Of a stretch of 62,615 nt of DNA, positions 17,660 to 26,648 are shown piece by piece. The position numbers and the translations under genes are program-made. This DNA comes from Chloroflexota bacterium (GTDB lineage Bacteria; Chloroflexota; Limnocylindria; Limnocylindrales; CSP1-4), in the NCBI GenBank assembly GCA_003157875.1, contig PMKV01000134.1, positions 48,992 through 111,606 on the forward strand, written 5' to 3'. Within the stretch, counting starts at the first letter, position 1. Every line of letters begins with the position of its first letter. The notes under the pieces were generated by a model, which was not told the DNA's origin, did not search any database, and saw only the letters and a program-made list of their open reading frames with translations.

Positions 17660-18910
17660 ATGACTCGATCACGGCTGCCGACACGGGTTGCGTTGCGATC
17701 TCTTGCGCTGTGTCTCGCGGCGATCGTGGCCGCGTCGTGCGCGACGACGCCTTCGTTCTCGTCCGGCCCGAGCGCCAACCCGGGCCAATCCGACTCGGTG
17801 CCCACGGCCACCTGGTCAGGCGCGACGGTGGGCTCCAGTCCGACTCCCGAGAGATCGGCTACTTGCGCTGCGCGAACTTTGGCCGACATGACCGAAGAAC
17901 AGCGCGTTGGGCAGCTGTTCGTGCTCGGAATCGAAGGCAACAACCTGTCGGCTGCGGAGATATCCGCCATCGAGACCGACCACATTGGGTCCACCTATCT
18001 GGTCAACTCGCGGACGGGGGGAGTCGACAGCGTTCGAACCCTGACGAGTGCCATCGACGCGCTCGCGACCGACTCGAATACGGACCGCGTCGGGTTCTTC
18101 GTCGCCACCGATCAGGAGGGTGGGTGGGTCCAGCGCCTGAGCGGCCCTGGATTCGCCACGATCCCATCCGCCCTGGTTCAGGGCCAGATGCCGACCGCGA
18201 CCCTCCAGACAGACGCCACCACCTGGGCCCGAGAGCTCCTGGCCGCTGGCGTCAATCTCGACCTCGGGCCGGTCATGGATGTGGTGCCGCCCGGGTCGGA
18301 GGCGATCAACCAGCCGATCGGGGCGTTGCAGCGCGAGTTCGGCCATGATCCAACGACCGTTGGCAGCCACGGCGCAGCGGTGGTGGAGGGCATGGCCCAG
18401 GCCGGCGTAGCCACCACGCTCAAGCACTTCCCAGGCTTGGGGCGAGTGGTCGGAAACACCGACACGACCGCCGGCGTGGTCGACTCCACCACCACGTCCG
18501 GCGACCCATATCTGGACGCCTTCCAGACCGGCATCAAGGCCGGGGCGCCGCTGGTGATGGTTTCACTCGCGACCTACACAGCCATCGATCCCGATCACCA
18601 GGCGGTCTTCTCGCCGACCATCATCGGGATCCTGCTGCGTAGCCAGCTCGGCTTCAAGGGCGTGGTGGCATCAGACGATCTCGGAGCCACGGCTGCAGTC
18701 TCCTCTCTCGCGCCGGGCGCTCGAGCTACCGGGTTTATCGCGGCGGGCGGGGACTTGATCCTCGTCGGGAGCGTCAGTCCGGCTTCCGAAATGGACGCTG
18801 CGGTCCTGGCTCGGGCCCGGTCCGACACCCTTTTCGCGGCTCAGGTCGACACCGCCGCTCTGCAGGTTCTCGAAGCCAAGGTGACCTACGGGCTGCTTTC
18901 CTGCGGTTGA
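17660..18910 (+). CDS. nagZ: NagZ-like GH3 beta-N-acetylhexosaminidase lipoprotein
   Basis: 416-residue exported GH3 enzyme. A signal peptide with lipobox AASC and a Ser/Pro linker precede the TIM barrel: MTEEQRVGQLFVLGIEG, DQEGGWVQRLSGPG, GVNLDLGPVMDV, the invariant KHFPGLG, then VVASDDLGATAA with the catalytic loop region. The usual NagZ His-Asp dyad (KH.GRD..DSHR) is changed here (the segment after KHFPGLG reads RVVGNTDTTAG), so activity needs proof. It would remove N-acetylglucosamine from muropeptides or chitooligosaccharides outside the membrane. ATG 17660 follows a possible TTG by two codons, and no strong ribosome binding site is seen. Confidence 0.83.
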   Translation: MTRSRLPTRVALRSLALCLAAIVAASCATTPSFSSGPSANPGQSDSVPTATWSGATVGSSPTPERSATCAARTLADMTEEQRVGQLFVLGIEGNNLSAAEISAIETDHIGSTYLVNSRTGGVDSVRTLTSAIDALATDSNTDRVGFFVATDQEGGWVQRLSGPGFATIPSALVQGQMPTATLQTDATTWARELLAAGVNLDLGPVMDVVPPGSEAINQPIGALQREFGHDPTTVGSHGAAVVEGMAQAGVATTLKHFPGLGRVVGNTDTTAGVVDSTTTSGDPYLDAFQTGIKAGAPLVMVSLATYTAIDPDHQAVFSPTIIGILLRSQLGFKGVVASDDLGATAAVSSLAPGARATGFIAAGGDLILVGSVSPASEMDAAVLARARSDTLFAAQVDTAALQVLEAKVTYGLLSCG

Positions 18911-18965
18911 CGTGGATCGATGGCCGGCCGGTGTGCGAGGGACACGACACCATGACGGGCCGGTC

Positions 18966-20105
18966 TCAGTAGGGTCGCCGCCGGTCCACCCAGACAAAGG
19001 CGATTGCGCCACAGAACAACGATCCCAACAGCAGGACGCCCGACTCCATGGCGACGGTCTGCCAGTACCACGACCCCGGCAGGACGTACTGGATCTGCTG
19101 GGGGAAGTGGCTCGGATCGATGGTCGGTGTCTGACACGCCACGCCCATATTCGGATTGCCAGGCGTGGCCTGCGGACCTGGTGAACTCGAGGCGCTCGGT
19201 GAGCTGGAGTCGGCAGGAGAAGCCGAAGCACTCTGCGTCGGCGTCGGCACGCACACCATGTTCTGCTGGTACCAGTCATTGACCTGAGCGTCGGTGGCCT
19301 CCTTGCCGTCGATGTACGACTTGCTGTAGACGAACATGTCGGCGAAGCCGCTTCCCGGCCCGTAGGCCACATAGCCTTGCTGCGGCTGGTCCGGCAGGAC
19401 CTGCTCAATGGCGAACGGCCTCAGGACGTAGTGGGTCATGCCGGCGTCCCAGACACCCCTCACGAAGAAACAGACAACGAGCGCGATTACCACTGCGGGC
19501 ATGGTCCGACCGAAAAGGGTGCCCAGGGCAAAGGTTCCGGCGAACGCGGCCAGTGCCCAGAAGACATCGATGACGCCGCGGCCCAGGTAGTTCGAGAATG
19601 AGTTGTAGGGGTTCAGACCGGGGTTCAGGGCGCCCTCCAGCACGTTGGCGGCCAGACCCACCGCGAGCATCAGCGACGCGAGCAGCAGGACCCCTGCCAG
19701 AACCTTGCCCAGAAGCCAGCGCCGCCGAGAGCCCGAGAGGGCCCAGGAGAGTGGCGCCGTTCCCTGTTCTATCTCCCTGGCCACCAGTGGCGCCCCCACA
19801 ACGATCCCGGTGAGCAGCGGCACGAGCAGAAGCAGGAGCTGGACAAGGTTCATGTCCAGGCTGCCCTTCATATCGGAGAACGACTTGGCGAGTTCGTTGC
19901 AGTGCGCCTGGGCCGCGGTAATCGGCCCCTGCGACGGATCTACGAACGAGCCTTGATAGCTTTGCAGGCACGACAGCGGCACGTTGAGGGAGTTGAGCCG
20001 AAAGGCCTCGATGAGGGCTGCCGCCGTCAACCCGACGCAGACGATCGTGACCGCCAGGGTCTCGAAGCGGTGCTGTTTGAAGGTCAGCCTGATTCGGGAA
20101 AGCAT
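18966..20105 (-). CDS. ABC transporter permease, ABC-2 type
   Basis: 379-residue membrane subunit. Helices are at about 17-38 (ETLAVTIVCVGLTAAALIEA), 90-110, 140-165, 190-225 and near the C-terminus (about 350-370). Between the last two groups lies a long extracytoplasmic segment of about 120 residues with a Ser/Pro-rich patch and several cysteines, unusual for this family. MLSRIRLTFKQHRFE is typical of permeases encoded beside a cytosolic ATPase. ATG 20105 is preferred over 20111 because GAGGG then lies eight bases upstream. It follows the ATPase gene after a gap of only a few bases, forming a two-gene exporter; the substrate is unknown. Confidence 0.82.
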   Translation of the reverse strand: MLSRIRLTFKQHRFETLAVTIVCVGLTAAALIEAFRLNSLNVPLSCLQSYQGSFVDPSQGPITAAQAHCNELAKSFSDMKGSLDMNLVQLLLLLVPLLTGIVVGAPLVAREIEQGTAPLSWALSGSRRRWLLGKVLAGVLLLASLMLAVGLAANVLEGALNPGLNPYNSFSNYLGRGVIDVFWALAAFAGTFALGTLFGRTMPAVVIALVVCFFVRGVWDAGMTHYVLRPFAIEQVLPDQPQQGYVAYGPGSGFADMFVYSKSYIDGKEATDAQVNDWYQQNMVCVPTPTQSASASPADSSSPSASSSPGPQATPGNPNMGVACQTPTIDPSHFPQQIQYVLPGSWYWQTVAMESGVLLLGSLFCGAIAFVWVDRRRPY

Positions 20106-20116
20106 GGTCATCCCCC

Positions 20117-21034
20117 TCAGTTGAGCTGCAGGCCGATGCTCCGCCCGGCGGCGAGGTATCCGAGCACGACATCCTCCAGGCTGGCCGCCTCCGACGTCTC
20201 GCCCTGGCCGGTGCCCTGGTCGCCGCCCGGACCGGCGCCCGGCGCGAGCCGCCACAATGTCATGATGGTCTTCCCGTTCCTGCCCAGGAACGAGCCCACG
20301 GCAGTCCCGCCCGGAGGCGGCGAGTCGGCCTCGGTGAGTCGATGAGTCTGTCGGGCTTCCTCGAGCGGGCAGTCGAGCCTGACCTTGCCGCCGCCCAGGA
20401 TGACCAGCCGATCGCAAGCGTCTTCGACGTCGGTGACGATGTGCGACGACAGCAGCGCCGTCGAACCCTCCGCCTTGACCGCGTCCAGAAGGACCTGGAT
20501 GAACTCGCGACGAGCGAGTGGATCGAGGTTGGCGAGCGGCTCGTCGAGCAGCAGCACCTTGGCCCGCGTTCCGAGCGCCACTGCCAGCCCGAGCTGGGCC
20601 GCCTGCCCGCCGGAGAGTGTGTCGGCCCTCTGATCGAGCGGGATGCCGAGCTGGTCGAGCCGGCGCCTCGCGTAGTCCGAGTCGAAGCCCGAATGCAGGC
20701 TCCGCGCCATCGCCAGGTGGTCCTCGACGCTCAGGCCTCGGTACACGGCAGGCGTCTGCGGCACGTATCCCACCCGCCGCAAGGCCTCGCTGCGATGCTT
20801 CCAGGGGTCAACCCCGTCGACCTCGACAGTGCCGGCGTTCGGCCGCTCGAAGGCCATGCAGACGCGGATGAGGGTCGTCTTCCCGGCACCGTTCGGCCCG
20901 ACCAGCGCGGTGACGCTGCCGGCGGGGATCGCCAGATCCACCTTGTCGAGCGCGACCTTCTTCTTGAAGCGCTTGCTCAGACCGTGGGCCGCCAGCGCAG
21001 CCGTGCCGATCGAAGCCCCTCGGTCGATTACCAT
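20117..21034 (-). CDS. ABC transporter ATP-binding protein
   Basis: 305-residue cytosolic ATPase that drives the permease encoded just downstream. Walker A GPNGAGKT (46-53), Q-loop YVPQTPAV, signature LSGGQ (140-144), Walker B LLLDEP (161-166), D-loop NLD and switch His in LLSSHIVTDVED are all present. The C-terminal 70 residues are a family-variable extension. This type (CcmA-like) powers efflux of antibiotics, lipids or peptides. ATG 21034 is chosen because GGGGAGG lies five bases upstream; an in-frame start 33 codons earlier has no support. Confidence 0.92.
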   Translation of the reverse strand: MVIDRGASIGTAALAAHGLSKRFKKKVALDKVDLAIPAGSVTALVGPNGAGKTTLIRVCMAFERPNAGTVEVDGVDPWKHRSEALRRVGYVPQTPAVYRGLSVEDHLAMARSLHSGFDSDYARRRLDQLGIPLDQRADTLSGGQAAQLGLAVALGTRAKVLLLDEPLANLDPLARREFIQVLLDAVKAEGSTALLSSHIVTDVEDACDRLVILGGGKVRLDCPLEEARQTHRLTEADSPPPGGTAVGSFLGRNGKTIMTLWRLAPGAGPGGDQGTGQGETSEAASLEDVVLGYLAAGRSIGLQLN

Positions 21035-21185
21035 TCCAGCCTCCCCACTCCTGGCGCCCTCGCATCCAGCGGCTTGCGTTCGCCGGAACGGTAGCACCCC
21101 ACGACGGTCGGCGAATGGCGGGTAAACCCGCAACTGCTGCTTCGACTACCTCAGCTCCCGACCACGACAGTCAAGGCGTACAAAC

Positions 21186-21218
21186 GAGGCGACCGGCAGC
21201 TGGTCTGCCGGTCGCCTC
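21186..21218 (-). terminator. strong hairpin ending the large surface-protein gene
   Basis: A perfect 14-bp stem (21186-21199 with 21205-21218, five-base loop) lies 30 bases beyond the stop of the minus-strand gene ending at 21248. On that strand it is followed by GTTTGT. A bidirectional role is possible, but the plus strand has no gene upstream. Confidence 0.7.
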
Positions 21219-21247
21219 AACTTCCGCAAACGTTGCCCGAGTCGCGG

Positions 21248-23848
21248 CTACTTCTTGGCTCTGGTCAAGGTCGCGTCGACGCCCAGCCTGTTGGTTGCCC
21301 CGACCTTGAGAGCTGCGGCCCGGGCGAGGTTGTCTACGGTTCCCTTCTTGCCGACGTATCCGATGTTGAACACGCCGGCCGGGTCCACGACGCGAACCTT
21401 GTACGAGCCCGAGTTGAGGCCCGCAATCGAATATGTACCATTTCGAGCTGTAAACGCGGAGCCCACCACGGCGCCCGTGGTCGGGTCGAGGGCGTCGGCC
21501 CGAATGCCCAAGATGCCCTTCCCGTTTGGACCGGTGACGGTGCCCTGAATGGCCACAGCGTCGGGGATCCTGACGATGAGACCGTTGATCCCGGACGCGC
21601 CGATGGTCACGATGCCGGCCTTGGTCGGGTCGAGGGTGAAGTGGCTGCTCCCGTGACGTGCGTACCAGCCTTGCTGGGAGCGCGCGACTTCGAGCGGACC
21701 AACTGGTCCTCCTCGGCCGGCATCGATGATGTTGCCGTTACCACCAACCAGGATCTGGTAGCTGCCGGGCGCCGCGCTCGCGGCGAACCATCCCGATGGG
21801 TCCGTCAACGTCAACGACGGCAACTCTGAGCTCCCGGCCTTGTACAGGTAGACAAAAGCGCTGCCGAGAGGTGCTCCCGCGCTGTCGAGCAGGCGGCCCG
21901 CAATCTGCGGCAGGTCCGGCTGGACGATCGTGATTCCCTGTCCACCGCTTGCAGTGGCGGCGACGGACGATGCGAGCGTTTGGTCGAAGGTGAACGCGCC
22001 CGGAGATGTGGCTGAGTAGTAGCCAACTCCCTGCCCTCCGCCGAAGTCGATATCGAGCTGGTATGAGCCGGCAGGGACGGCCACATCGAATGCGCCGCGC
22101 GGCTGCCAGATCGTGTTGCCGAAAAGGCCCTGGCTCGAATCGACGTAGACCTCCGCCATCTCAACCGGGATGCCGTTGGGCATCACAACTCGACCGGTGA
22201 TGTGCTCGGCAACCGGAATTGTCACGCTCACCGAGGAGTCTCCCGAGACCGTGATGATCGCCGCCTTCGATGCATCGTCGGTTACGCCACTGCCTGTCCA
22301 GAAGCCGCCAACGTACTGATTGTTCGTCGGCTGGATCAGGAGGTCGTACTGGCCGGCCGGCACGCTGCCGATGCTGAACGAGCCAGAGCCGTCGCTCGAA
22401 CCCCCGCCGTAGAAGTAGCCGCATACCACGCACGACAAGGAGAGCCGCGCGCTGGCGACCGGGTTGCCGTCAGAACCGAAGACAGAACCCGACAGCGTGT
22501 AGAACGTGCCGAGCTGGGTCATATGGATCGTCAGGCCGGACGCCGAACCAGCCGACACGTCGACCGGTGTGGCGTCGGCGGGCTGGGGAACGACGCCGTC
22601 CTTGGAGTAGTAGCCCGACGGTCCCGTACCCATGACCTGCAGGACGTACGTGCCGGGCGCAAGGTTCGTCAGGCTGAAAGTTCCGTCCATTCCGCTGGCG
22701 GATCCGTTCGGGGTGATCGGGTACGGTTCGGACACGATCGCGCCGTTGACCCAGAGTCGCGGATAGACGAAGACACCCTGCAGCGGCGTCCCGTCAGCAG
22801 CCAGAGCGGTTCCGCTGATCGACCGCCCGGGCTGGGCGACGATGTCCAGGTTCTTGACGGAGCCCGCGGCGAGTGAGATCGGGAGGGCCTGACTCGAAGC
22901 CGGCGTCACGCCAGTGCGACTCAAGAACTCGGGTGCGTATGTCCCGCTGGGATCACTCACCACAAGGAATCCACTTTGCTGGGGAGTACCGCCGGGGATC
23001 AAGAAGGAACCATCGGTGGTCGTAGTAACGTTTTGATAGATCTCCATGCCGCCTGGATCAGTGAACATGACTGTCATGCCGGCTAGAGGGTTGCCCTGCC
23101 CGTCCCTGACGTGACCGCTGATCGAGAGTGCCTTCGGGAGGGTGATGCTGATGCCCGTCAGATCGGACGAGCCGATCGTGTATGCCATGGCCTCGAAGTC
23201 GGTGTGGACGAGACCGGCGCGACCGGCATATCCGTCCTGGTAGGCAGCTGTGCCGTCTTCGAAGAACAACGAATACGACCCTGGCTCGAGGCCCGCGAGA
23301 TTGAAGGACCCGTCCGCAAGGGTTTGGGCGGAGCCTGGGCGCGCTTCGACCGTGATACTCGCGAGTGGCTTGCCACCCGGCCCGAAGACGTGGCCTGAGA
23401 TCGAGTAGGTCTTGGGACAGGTCACGCTGAGGCCTGTCACGGCTGCCCCGGCCACCGTGAAAGCCTGCGCCTCCGACTCTTTCGTCGTGATGCCGGTCGG
23501 TGCGAGGTAGTGCTTGACCCACTGACCGCCGCACGAGGCTCCGTTGAACGCGATGCCGTAAGTGCCATCGGTTACGCCCGCGAACGTGAAGTTGCCGTTG
23601 GCGTCTGTCGCGACGGACAACAGGTCGGCGCCGTAGTTGCCCACGGCGCCGACCAACGTCACATTGACGTTCGCCACGGGACTGCCCTGGGCGGAGAGAA
23701 CGGTTCCCGAGACAGAGACGCCGTCCGCCAGTGCCGAGGCCGGCAGACAGGCGAGGGTCAACGCGGAAGTGATGATGGCCAGCGCCGCCCCGCGGACCAG
23801 CCGGAGGCGACGATTGCGATTGTGCAATCGAAACTGGGTTGGCGTCAT
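21248..23848 (-). CDS. large secreted protein with eight carboxypeptidase-regulatory-like repeats
   Basis: 866 residues. The signal peptide is residues 1-42 (basic n-region, LAIITSALTLACLPASALA). The remainder is a chain of about eight beta-sandwich repeats of the carboxypeptidase regulatory-like/CarboxypepD_reg type. Each opens with an (I/V)SG(H/T)V-like strand and a GxPLxxxxV turn and ends in GSYxL (for example YSISGHVFGPGGKPLASITV, RSISGTALAADGTPLQGVFV). No sortase or membrane anchor is visible, so it is either free or wall-associated, probably adhesive or structural. ATG with AGGAGG eight bases upstream is a strong start. A terminator hairpin follows. Confidence 0.85.
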   Translation of the reverse strand: MTPTQFRLHNRNRRLRLVRGAALAIITSALTLACLPASALADGVSVSGTVLSAQGSPVANVNVTLVGAVGNYGADLLSVATDANGNFTFAGVTDGTYGIAFNGASCGGQWVKHYLAPTGITTKESEAQAFTVAGAAVTGLSVTCPKTYSISGHVFGPGGKPLASITVEARPGSAQTLADGSFNLAGLEPGSYSLFFEDGTAAYQDGYAGRAGLVHTDFEAMAYTIGSSDLTGISITLPKALSISGHVRDGQGNPLAGMTVMFTDPGGMEIYQNVTTTTDGSFLIPGGTPQQSGFLVVSDPSGTYAPEFLSRTGVTPASSQALPISLAAGSVKNLDIVAQPGRSISGTALAADGTPLQGVFVYPRLWVNGAIVSEPYPITPNGSASGMDGTFSLTNLAPGTYVLQVMGTGPSGYYSKDGVVPQPADATPVDVSAGSASGLTIHMTQLGTFYTLSGSVFGSDGNPVASARLSLSCVVCGYFYGGGSSDGSGSFSIGSVPAGQYDLLIQPTNNQYVGGFWTGSGVTDDASKAAIITVSGDSSVSVTIPVAEHITGRVVMPNGIPVEMAEVYVDSSQGLFGNTIWQPRGAFDVAVPAGSYQLDIDFGGGQGVGYYSATSPGAFTFDQTLASSVAATASGGQGITIVQPDLPQIAGRLLDSAGAPLGSAFVYLYKAGSSELPSLTLTDPSGWFAASAAPGSYQILVGGNGNIIDAGRGGPVGPLEVARSQQGWYARHGSSHFTLDPTKAGIVTIGASGINGLIVRIPDAVAIQGTVTGPNGKGILGIRADALDPTTGAVVGSAFTARNGTYSIAGLNSGSYKVRVVDPAGVFNIGYVGKKGTVDNLARAAALKVGATNRLGVDATLTRAKK

Positions 23849-24139
23849 TGGACCTTCCTCCTCAATGCCGTCTCGGTGCGGCGAGCCCCCTCGCCGGCTC
23901 GAGCGGTCATGCCGTTGGATGATAGCGAGCGAGAAGGACCCATTTCTGGTCCGGACGGAGCGCCAGACGCGCTACCCCCGACCCCGTGGCCGTGGACTTC
24001 CGCGTTGCCGGGTCGATGAACTCGGCACTATCCAGGTCCCGGCCGCACCGGCCCAAGTCCTTTCCGCGCCTAGTAGAATCGCCAACCTCGGAGGCTATCC
24101 GATGGCGAATCGCGTGATCGGCAGGCGGCATCTCCGTTG

Positions 24140-24586
24140 ATGGGAGTGAGCGACCAGATGGGCCCCGACAACCTCGCGATCGAGTATCGGGGCGAGCCGC
24201 CAACGGCCGAAGAGTTTGAGCGTCTCTTTCGATCGAGCGGCTGGGCCGAGGCGTCAGCGGTACCTGCCGATCGGCTGGCAGCATCACTGTCGTGTGCCTG
24301 GTACGCGGTCTGCGCACGTATCGATGGCGAAGCGGTAGGCACCGGCATCGTTCTGTCCGATGGGGCCCTGCATGCCCTGATCGTGGACGTGATCGTGATG
24401 CCGGAGATGCGCGGACGCGGCATCGGAACAGAGATCATGAGGCGACTGATCGCCCGATGCCAGGAGGCTGGCGTGCTCGGGGTCCAGCTCTTCAGCGCCC
24501 GCGGCAAGCGCGACTTCTACGAACGCCTGGGCTTCGTGGCCCGCCCCGATGACGGGCCCGGCATGGAACTTGGTGGGCTGCCCTAG
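24140..24586 (+). CDS. GNAT-family N-acetyltransferase
   Basis: 148-residue acetyl-CoA-dependent acyltransferase. Motif A is VDVIVMPEMRGRGIGTEIMRRLIARC, with the R/Q-x-x-G-x-G/A phosphate loop (RGRGIG). Motif B is near GVQLFSARGKRDFYERLGFV, the usual YxxxGF ending. The N-terminal strands (LAIEYRGEPPTAEEFERLF, GEAVGTGIVLSDG) fit the fold. The acceptor is unknown; in this subgroup it is often an amine or an antibiotic. Starts at 24140 (ATG) or 24158 (ATG, with GGGAG 11 bases upstream) are both possible. The gene stands alone. Confidence 0.88.
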   Translation: MGVSDQMGPDNLAIEYRGEPPTAEEFERLFRSSGWAEASAVPADRLAASLSCAWYAVCARIDGEAVGTGIVLSDGALHALIVDVIVMPEMRGRGIGTEIMRRLIARCQEAGVLGVQLFSARGKRDFYERLGFVARPDDGPGMELGGLP

Positions 24587-24700
24587 CCCGACGAGTACGC
24601 GCAAGGGCTCGCCACGAAGATGCAGGGGACAGCGCCGAACTCGATGGCGTCGAGCCGGCAGAGCCCGTGAACTGGTAATCCTGGTGGCTGCTCGGTCTTG

Positions 24701-25177
24701 TTAGGCGCCCACTTCAAAGGTGCTGACCGGGGTCTGCAGCATGCCCACGGCCCAGGTGCTTGCCGCGGCCTGCTGGACGCCGCCCGCCGGCTGAGCCTGC
24801 GCCGCAGAGGTTCGGTTAGCCATCTGCGTCGCGATCTGGGTGGCCTGGTCCGCTGTGAGGTTGGAGTTCGACCCCTTGATGGCGGCCGCAAGAGCGCTGA
24901 CGAGAGCGTTCTGACTGACGCCCCGCGACGATGCGATCGAGGCGAGACTCTGACCACTTTGGAGCGCCGCGACGAGGTCGCTCGTGCTCATGCCGAGTAG
25001 CTGGCTCGCGGCGCTCATCGCGCCTCCGCCGCCGTGATGATGGTGGTGATGCGGGTGGGTCCCGGTCGTACCCTGGGCGGCCCCCGCGGCCGACGGCGTA
25101 ACGGGCAGCTGCACCGGCGACAACCCGACGGCGTTGACCTGAGCGGTGCTCAACTGGATCGGTGATATCGCGTCCAC
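24701..25177 (-). CDS. His-rich helical protein of unknown function
   Basis: 158 residues from GTG 25177, which has AGGAG six bases upstream; a longer frame exists but lacks a start signal. No signal peptide is seen. The first 45 residues contain two matching segments, ISPIQLSTAQVNAV and LSPVQLPVTPSA. A THPHHHHHHGGGG run at about 40-52 could bind Ni or Zn. Residues 60-110 form an Ala/Ser-rich helical domain (MSTSDLVAALQSGQSLASIA, GVSQNALVSALAAAI), followed by TADQATQIATQMANR. I do not recognise a family. The helical part recalls LysM-like or small dimeric modules. Confidence 0.62.
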   Translation of the reverse strand: MDAISPIQLSTAQVNAVGLSPVQLPVTPSAAGAAQGTTGTHPHHHHHHGGGGAMSAASQLLGMSTSDLVAALQSGQSLASIASSRGVSQNALVSALAAAIKGSNSNLTADQATQIATQMANRTSAAQAQPAGGVQQAAASTWAVGMLQTPVSTFEVGA

Positions 25178-25345
25178 GCTTAGCTCCTGGCTAGCGGTCT
25201 TATGCCCTCCATAGGGAAGTGTCGGCGGTCGGGAGGCCCGTCGAAGCCACAGCCGAGGGTGGACGCCTAGGTGGAACGCCGGCACTTTCGGCGCTTGGCT
25301 TCTGCTTGGTTGGGTCGGGCGGCCCGACACCATGGAACGATCGTG

Positions 25346-25438
25346 CGAACCCGCGACATTCAGCTTGGAAGGCCTGGACCTCTATGGTGTGGCGCCCCTC
25401 GTGGAGGGGCGTGCATTTCGTGTCCAGTTATCGTGTCG
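25346..25438 (-). repeat. tRNA-Gly-linked repeat unit, copy 1
   Basis: On the minus strand this unit starts CGACACGATAACTGGACACG, passes through a perfect hairpin CGCCCCTC-CAC-GAGGGGCG, and ends in GGCCTTCCAAGCTGAATGTC plus CGCGGGTTCG, the anticodon-to-T-loop part of a tRNA-Gly(UCC). It stops in the T loop. There it joins a short palindromic sequence (CACGATCGTTCCATGGTGTC), so this copy looks like a broken junction. It lies in a 380-bp gene-free spacer (25178-25557) with nothing else recognisable. Confidence 0.7.
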
Positions 25439-25557
25439 TGCTGAGCCTGCCACGACAACGCGACGCGGACCTCCGAGGGTCGTGCCAGACGCCGCCTCCC
25501 TGGAGGTGCTGAGCGAAACTCGCCCGTGGACAAATCATCGCCGCCGCCTATTGGAGA

Positions 25558-26082
25558 TTACGACGGGGAGTCCGGTGGCCAATCCTCGTGGACGAACACT
25601 CTGACAGACAGCTGATAGCCTGAATAGGATTGCTGGAGATCAGAAGGAAGGCCGCTCGAATCCGCTGGATCGATCCAGACGCTCAGCCACAGGCCCGGTT
25701 TGGTCCACTGCGCATTACCTAGAGCGCCGACGTAGGTTTCCCCAGGAGACCGCGTCCATCCTCGAGAGGTAAGGGCGCGATCGTAGAAGGCGATGACCTG
25801 GTCGGGCGTGGCGTTGACCGCCAGGAAGCGGCCATACTCGGCCCCAGATACGGGGGGAACGGGACCGTCCGTGCGGGGGCCAGAGGTCTCCTGAACGACC
25901 TTCGCGCCGGGGTAGATGAGCGACGCTTCAGGCAGCTCGCGGAGGGCCGCGACGGGCCCGTAATCGCCGATGCAGCCGGCACACGTGATAGCCACAAGAA
26001 AGACGGCAACGATCCTTGCGATCCCCGGAAGCCTGGACGCTCCGCGTGATGGGTCTGGCCTCTGGGTCTCCGAATTGCCCAT
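25558..26082 (-). CDS. lipoprotein of unknown function
   Basis: 174 residues from ATG 26082 (GTGAGG five bases upstream). After a polar leader, a hydrophobic segment ends in lipobox TCAGC at about residue 37, predicting a lipid-anchored extracytoplasmic protein. The mature part has LPEASLIYPGAKVVQET, ATPDQVIAFYDRALTSRGW (a helix-strand pattern common in small Chloroflexota and actinobacterial lipoproteins) and WLSVWIDP. The role is unknown. Upstream lies a 200-bp non-coding stretch. Confidence 0.72.
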   Translation of the reverse strand: MGNSETQRPDPSRGASRLPGIARIVAVFLVAITCAGCIGDYGPVAALRELPEASLIYPGAKVVQETSGPRTDGPVPPVSGAEYGRFLAVNATPDQVIAFYDRALTSRGWTRSPGETYVGALGNAQWTKPGLWLSVWIDPADSSGLPSDLQQSYSGYQLSVRVFVHEDWPPDSPS

Positions 26083-26273
26083 CAACGCCTCACCTCACCA
26101 ACCGCGGTCATCTAGCGCCGGAACCAAAGCGCCGACCGGAAAGCAGAACGGTTGTCTCCGTCAACGAGTCTACGGAGCGGTGCGAGCGAAGCGGTGTCGG
26201 CTTTGCGACAGAACCCGGGCGAGTGCGGCGTTGCTGGCTCCGAACAGCGCGACGAGGATGGCAGGGCATTTGA

Positions 26274-26456
26274 TCAGGTTCGTTGACCTGCGCTTTCGTC
26301 TCTCGGATCTGGCTTCGCCGAGGTCGTTGTCTCCAGAGCAGCCAGTGCCGCTTCAATGACGGCCGGCTCGTGCTGAGAACCAACCATCTGCAGGAGGATC
26401 GCTCGGATCCGCCCGCGATTCCCGTCGTCGAGGCGTGATTCGAGGTTCCGCACCAC
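26274..26456 (-). CDS. small ORF or gene fragment
   Basis: 60 residues from GTG 26456 (AGAGG seven bases upstream): VVRNLESRLDDGNRGRIRAI, then a Gln/Ala-rich helix (EPAVIEAALAALETT) and a charged tail. Its composition looks coded, unlike its surroundings. It begins 21 bases from a tRNA-Gly-linked repeat, so it may be the 3' end of a gene cut by that repeat rather than a full small protein. No family recognised. Confidence 0.35.
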   Translation of the reverse strand: MVRNLESRLDDGNRGRIRAILLQMVGSQHEPAVIEAALAALETTTSAKPDPRDESAGQRT

Positions 26457-26476
26457 CTGCAGGCCTCTGAGTTCTG

Positions 26477-26589
26477 GGAGCGGGAGACGGGTCTCGAACC
26501 CGCGACATTCAGCTTGGAAGGCCTGGGCCTCTATGCAGTGTGGCGCGCCTCGCGGCCGGGCATGCATTTCGTGTCCAGTTATGGTGTCG
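26477..26589 (-). repeat. tRNA-Gly-linked repeat unit, copy 2
   Basis: Fullest copy of the unit. On the minus strand it reads CGACACCATAACTGGACACG, a GC-rich middle (CATGCCCGGCCGCGAGGCGC), a short GAGGCC-CA-GGCCTTC hairpin, then the tRNA-Gly(UCC) 3' half through T-arm and acceptor (CGCGGGTTCGAGACCCGTC, TCCCGCTCC). One extra C separates it from an encoded CCA. No 5' half of a tRNA precedes it, so it is not a functional tRNA gene. Confidence 0.75.
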
Positions 26590-26648
26590 TCGATCTGCGG
26601 TCCCTGACACGCTGGTGAACGCGTTTCGTGCCCACGAGCGGACACAGA

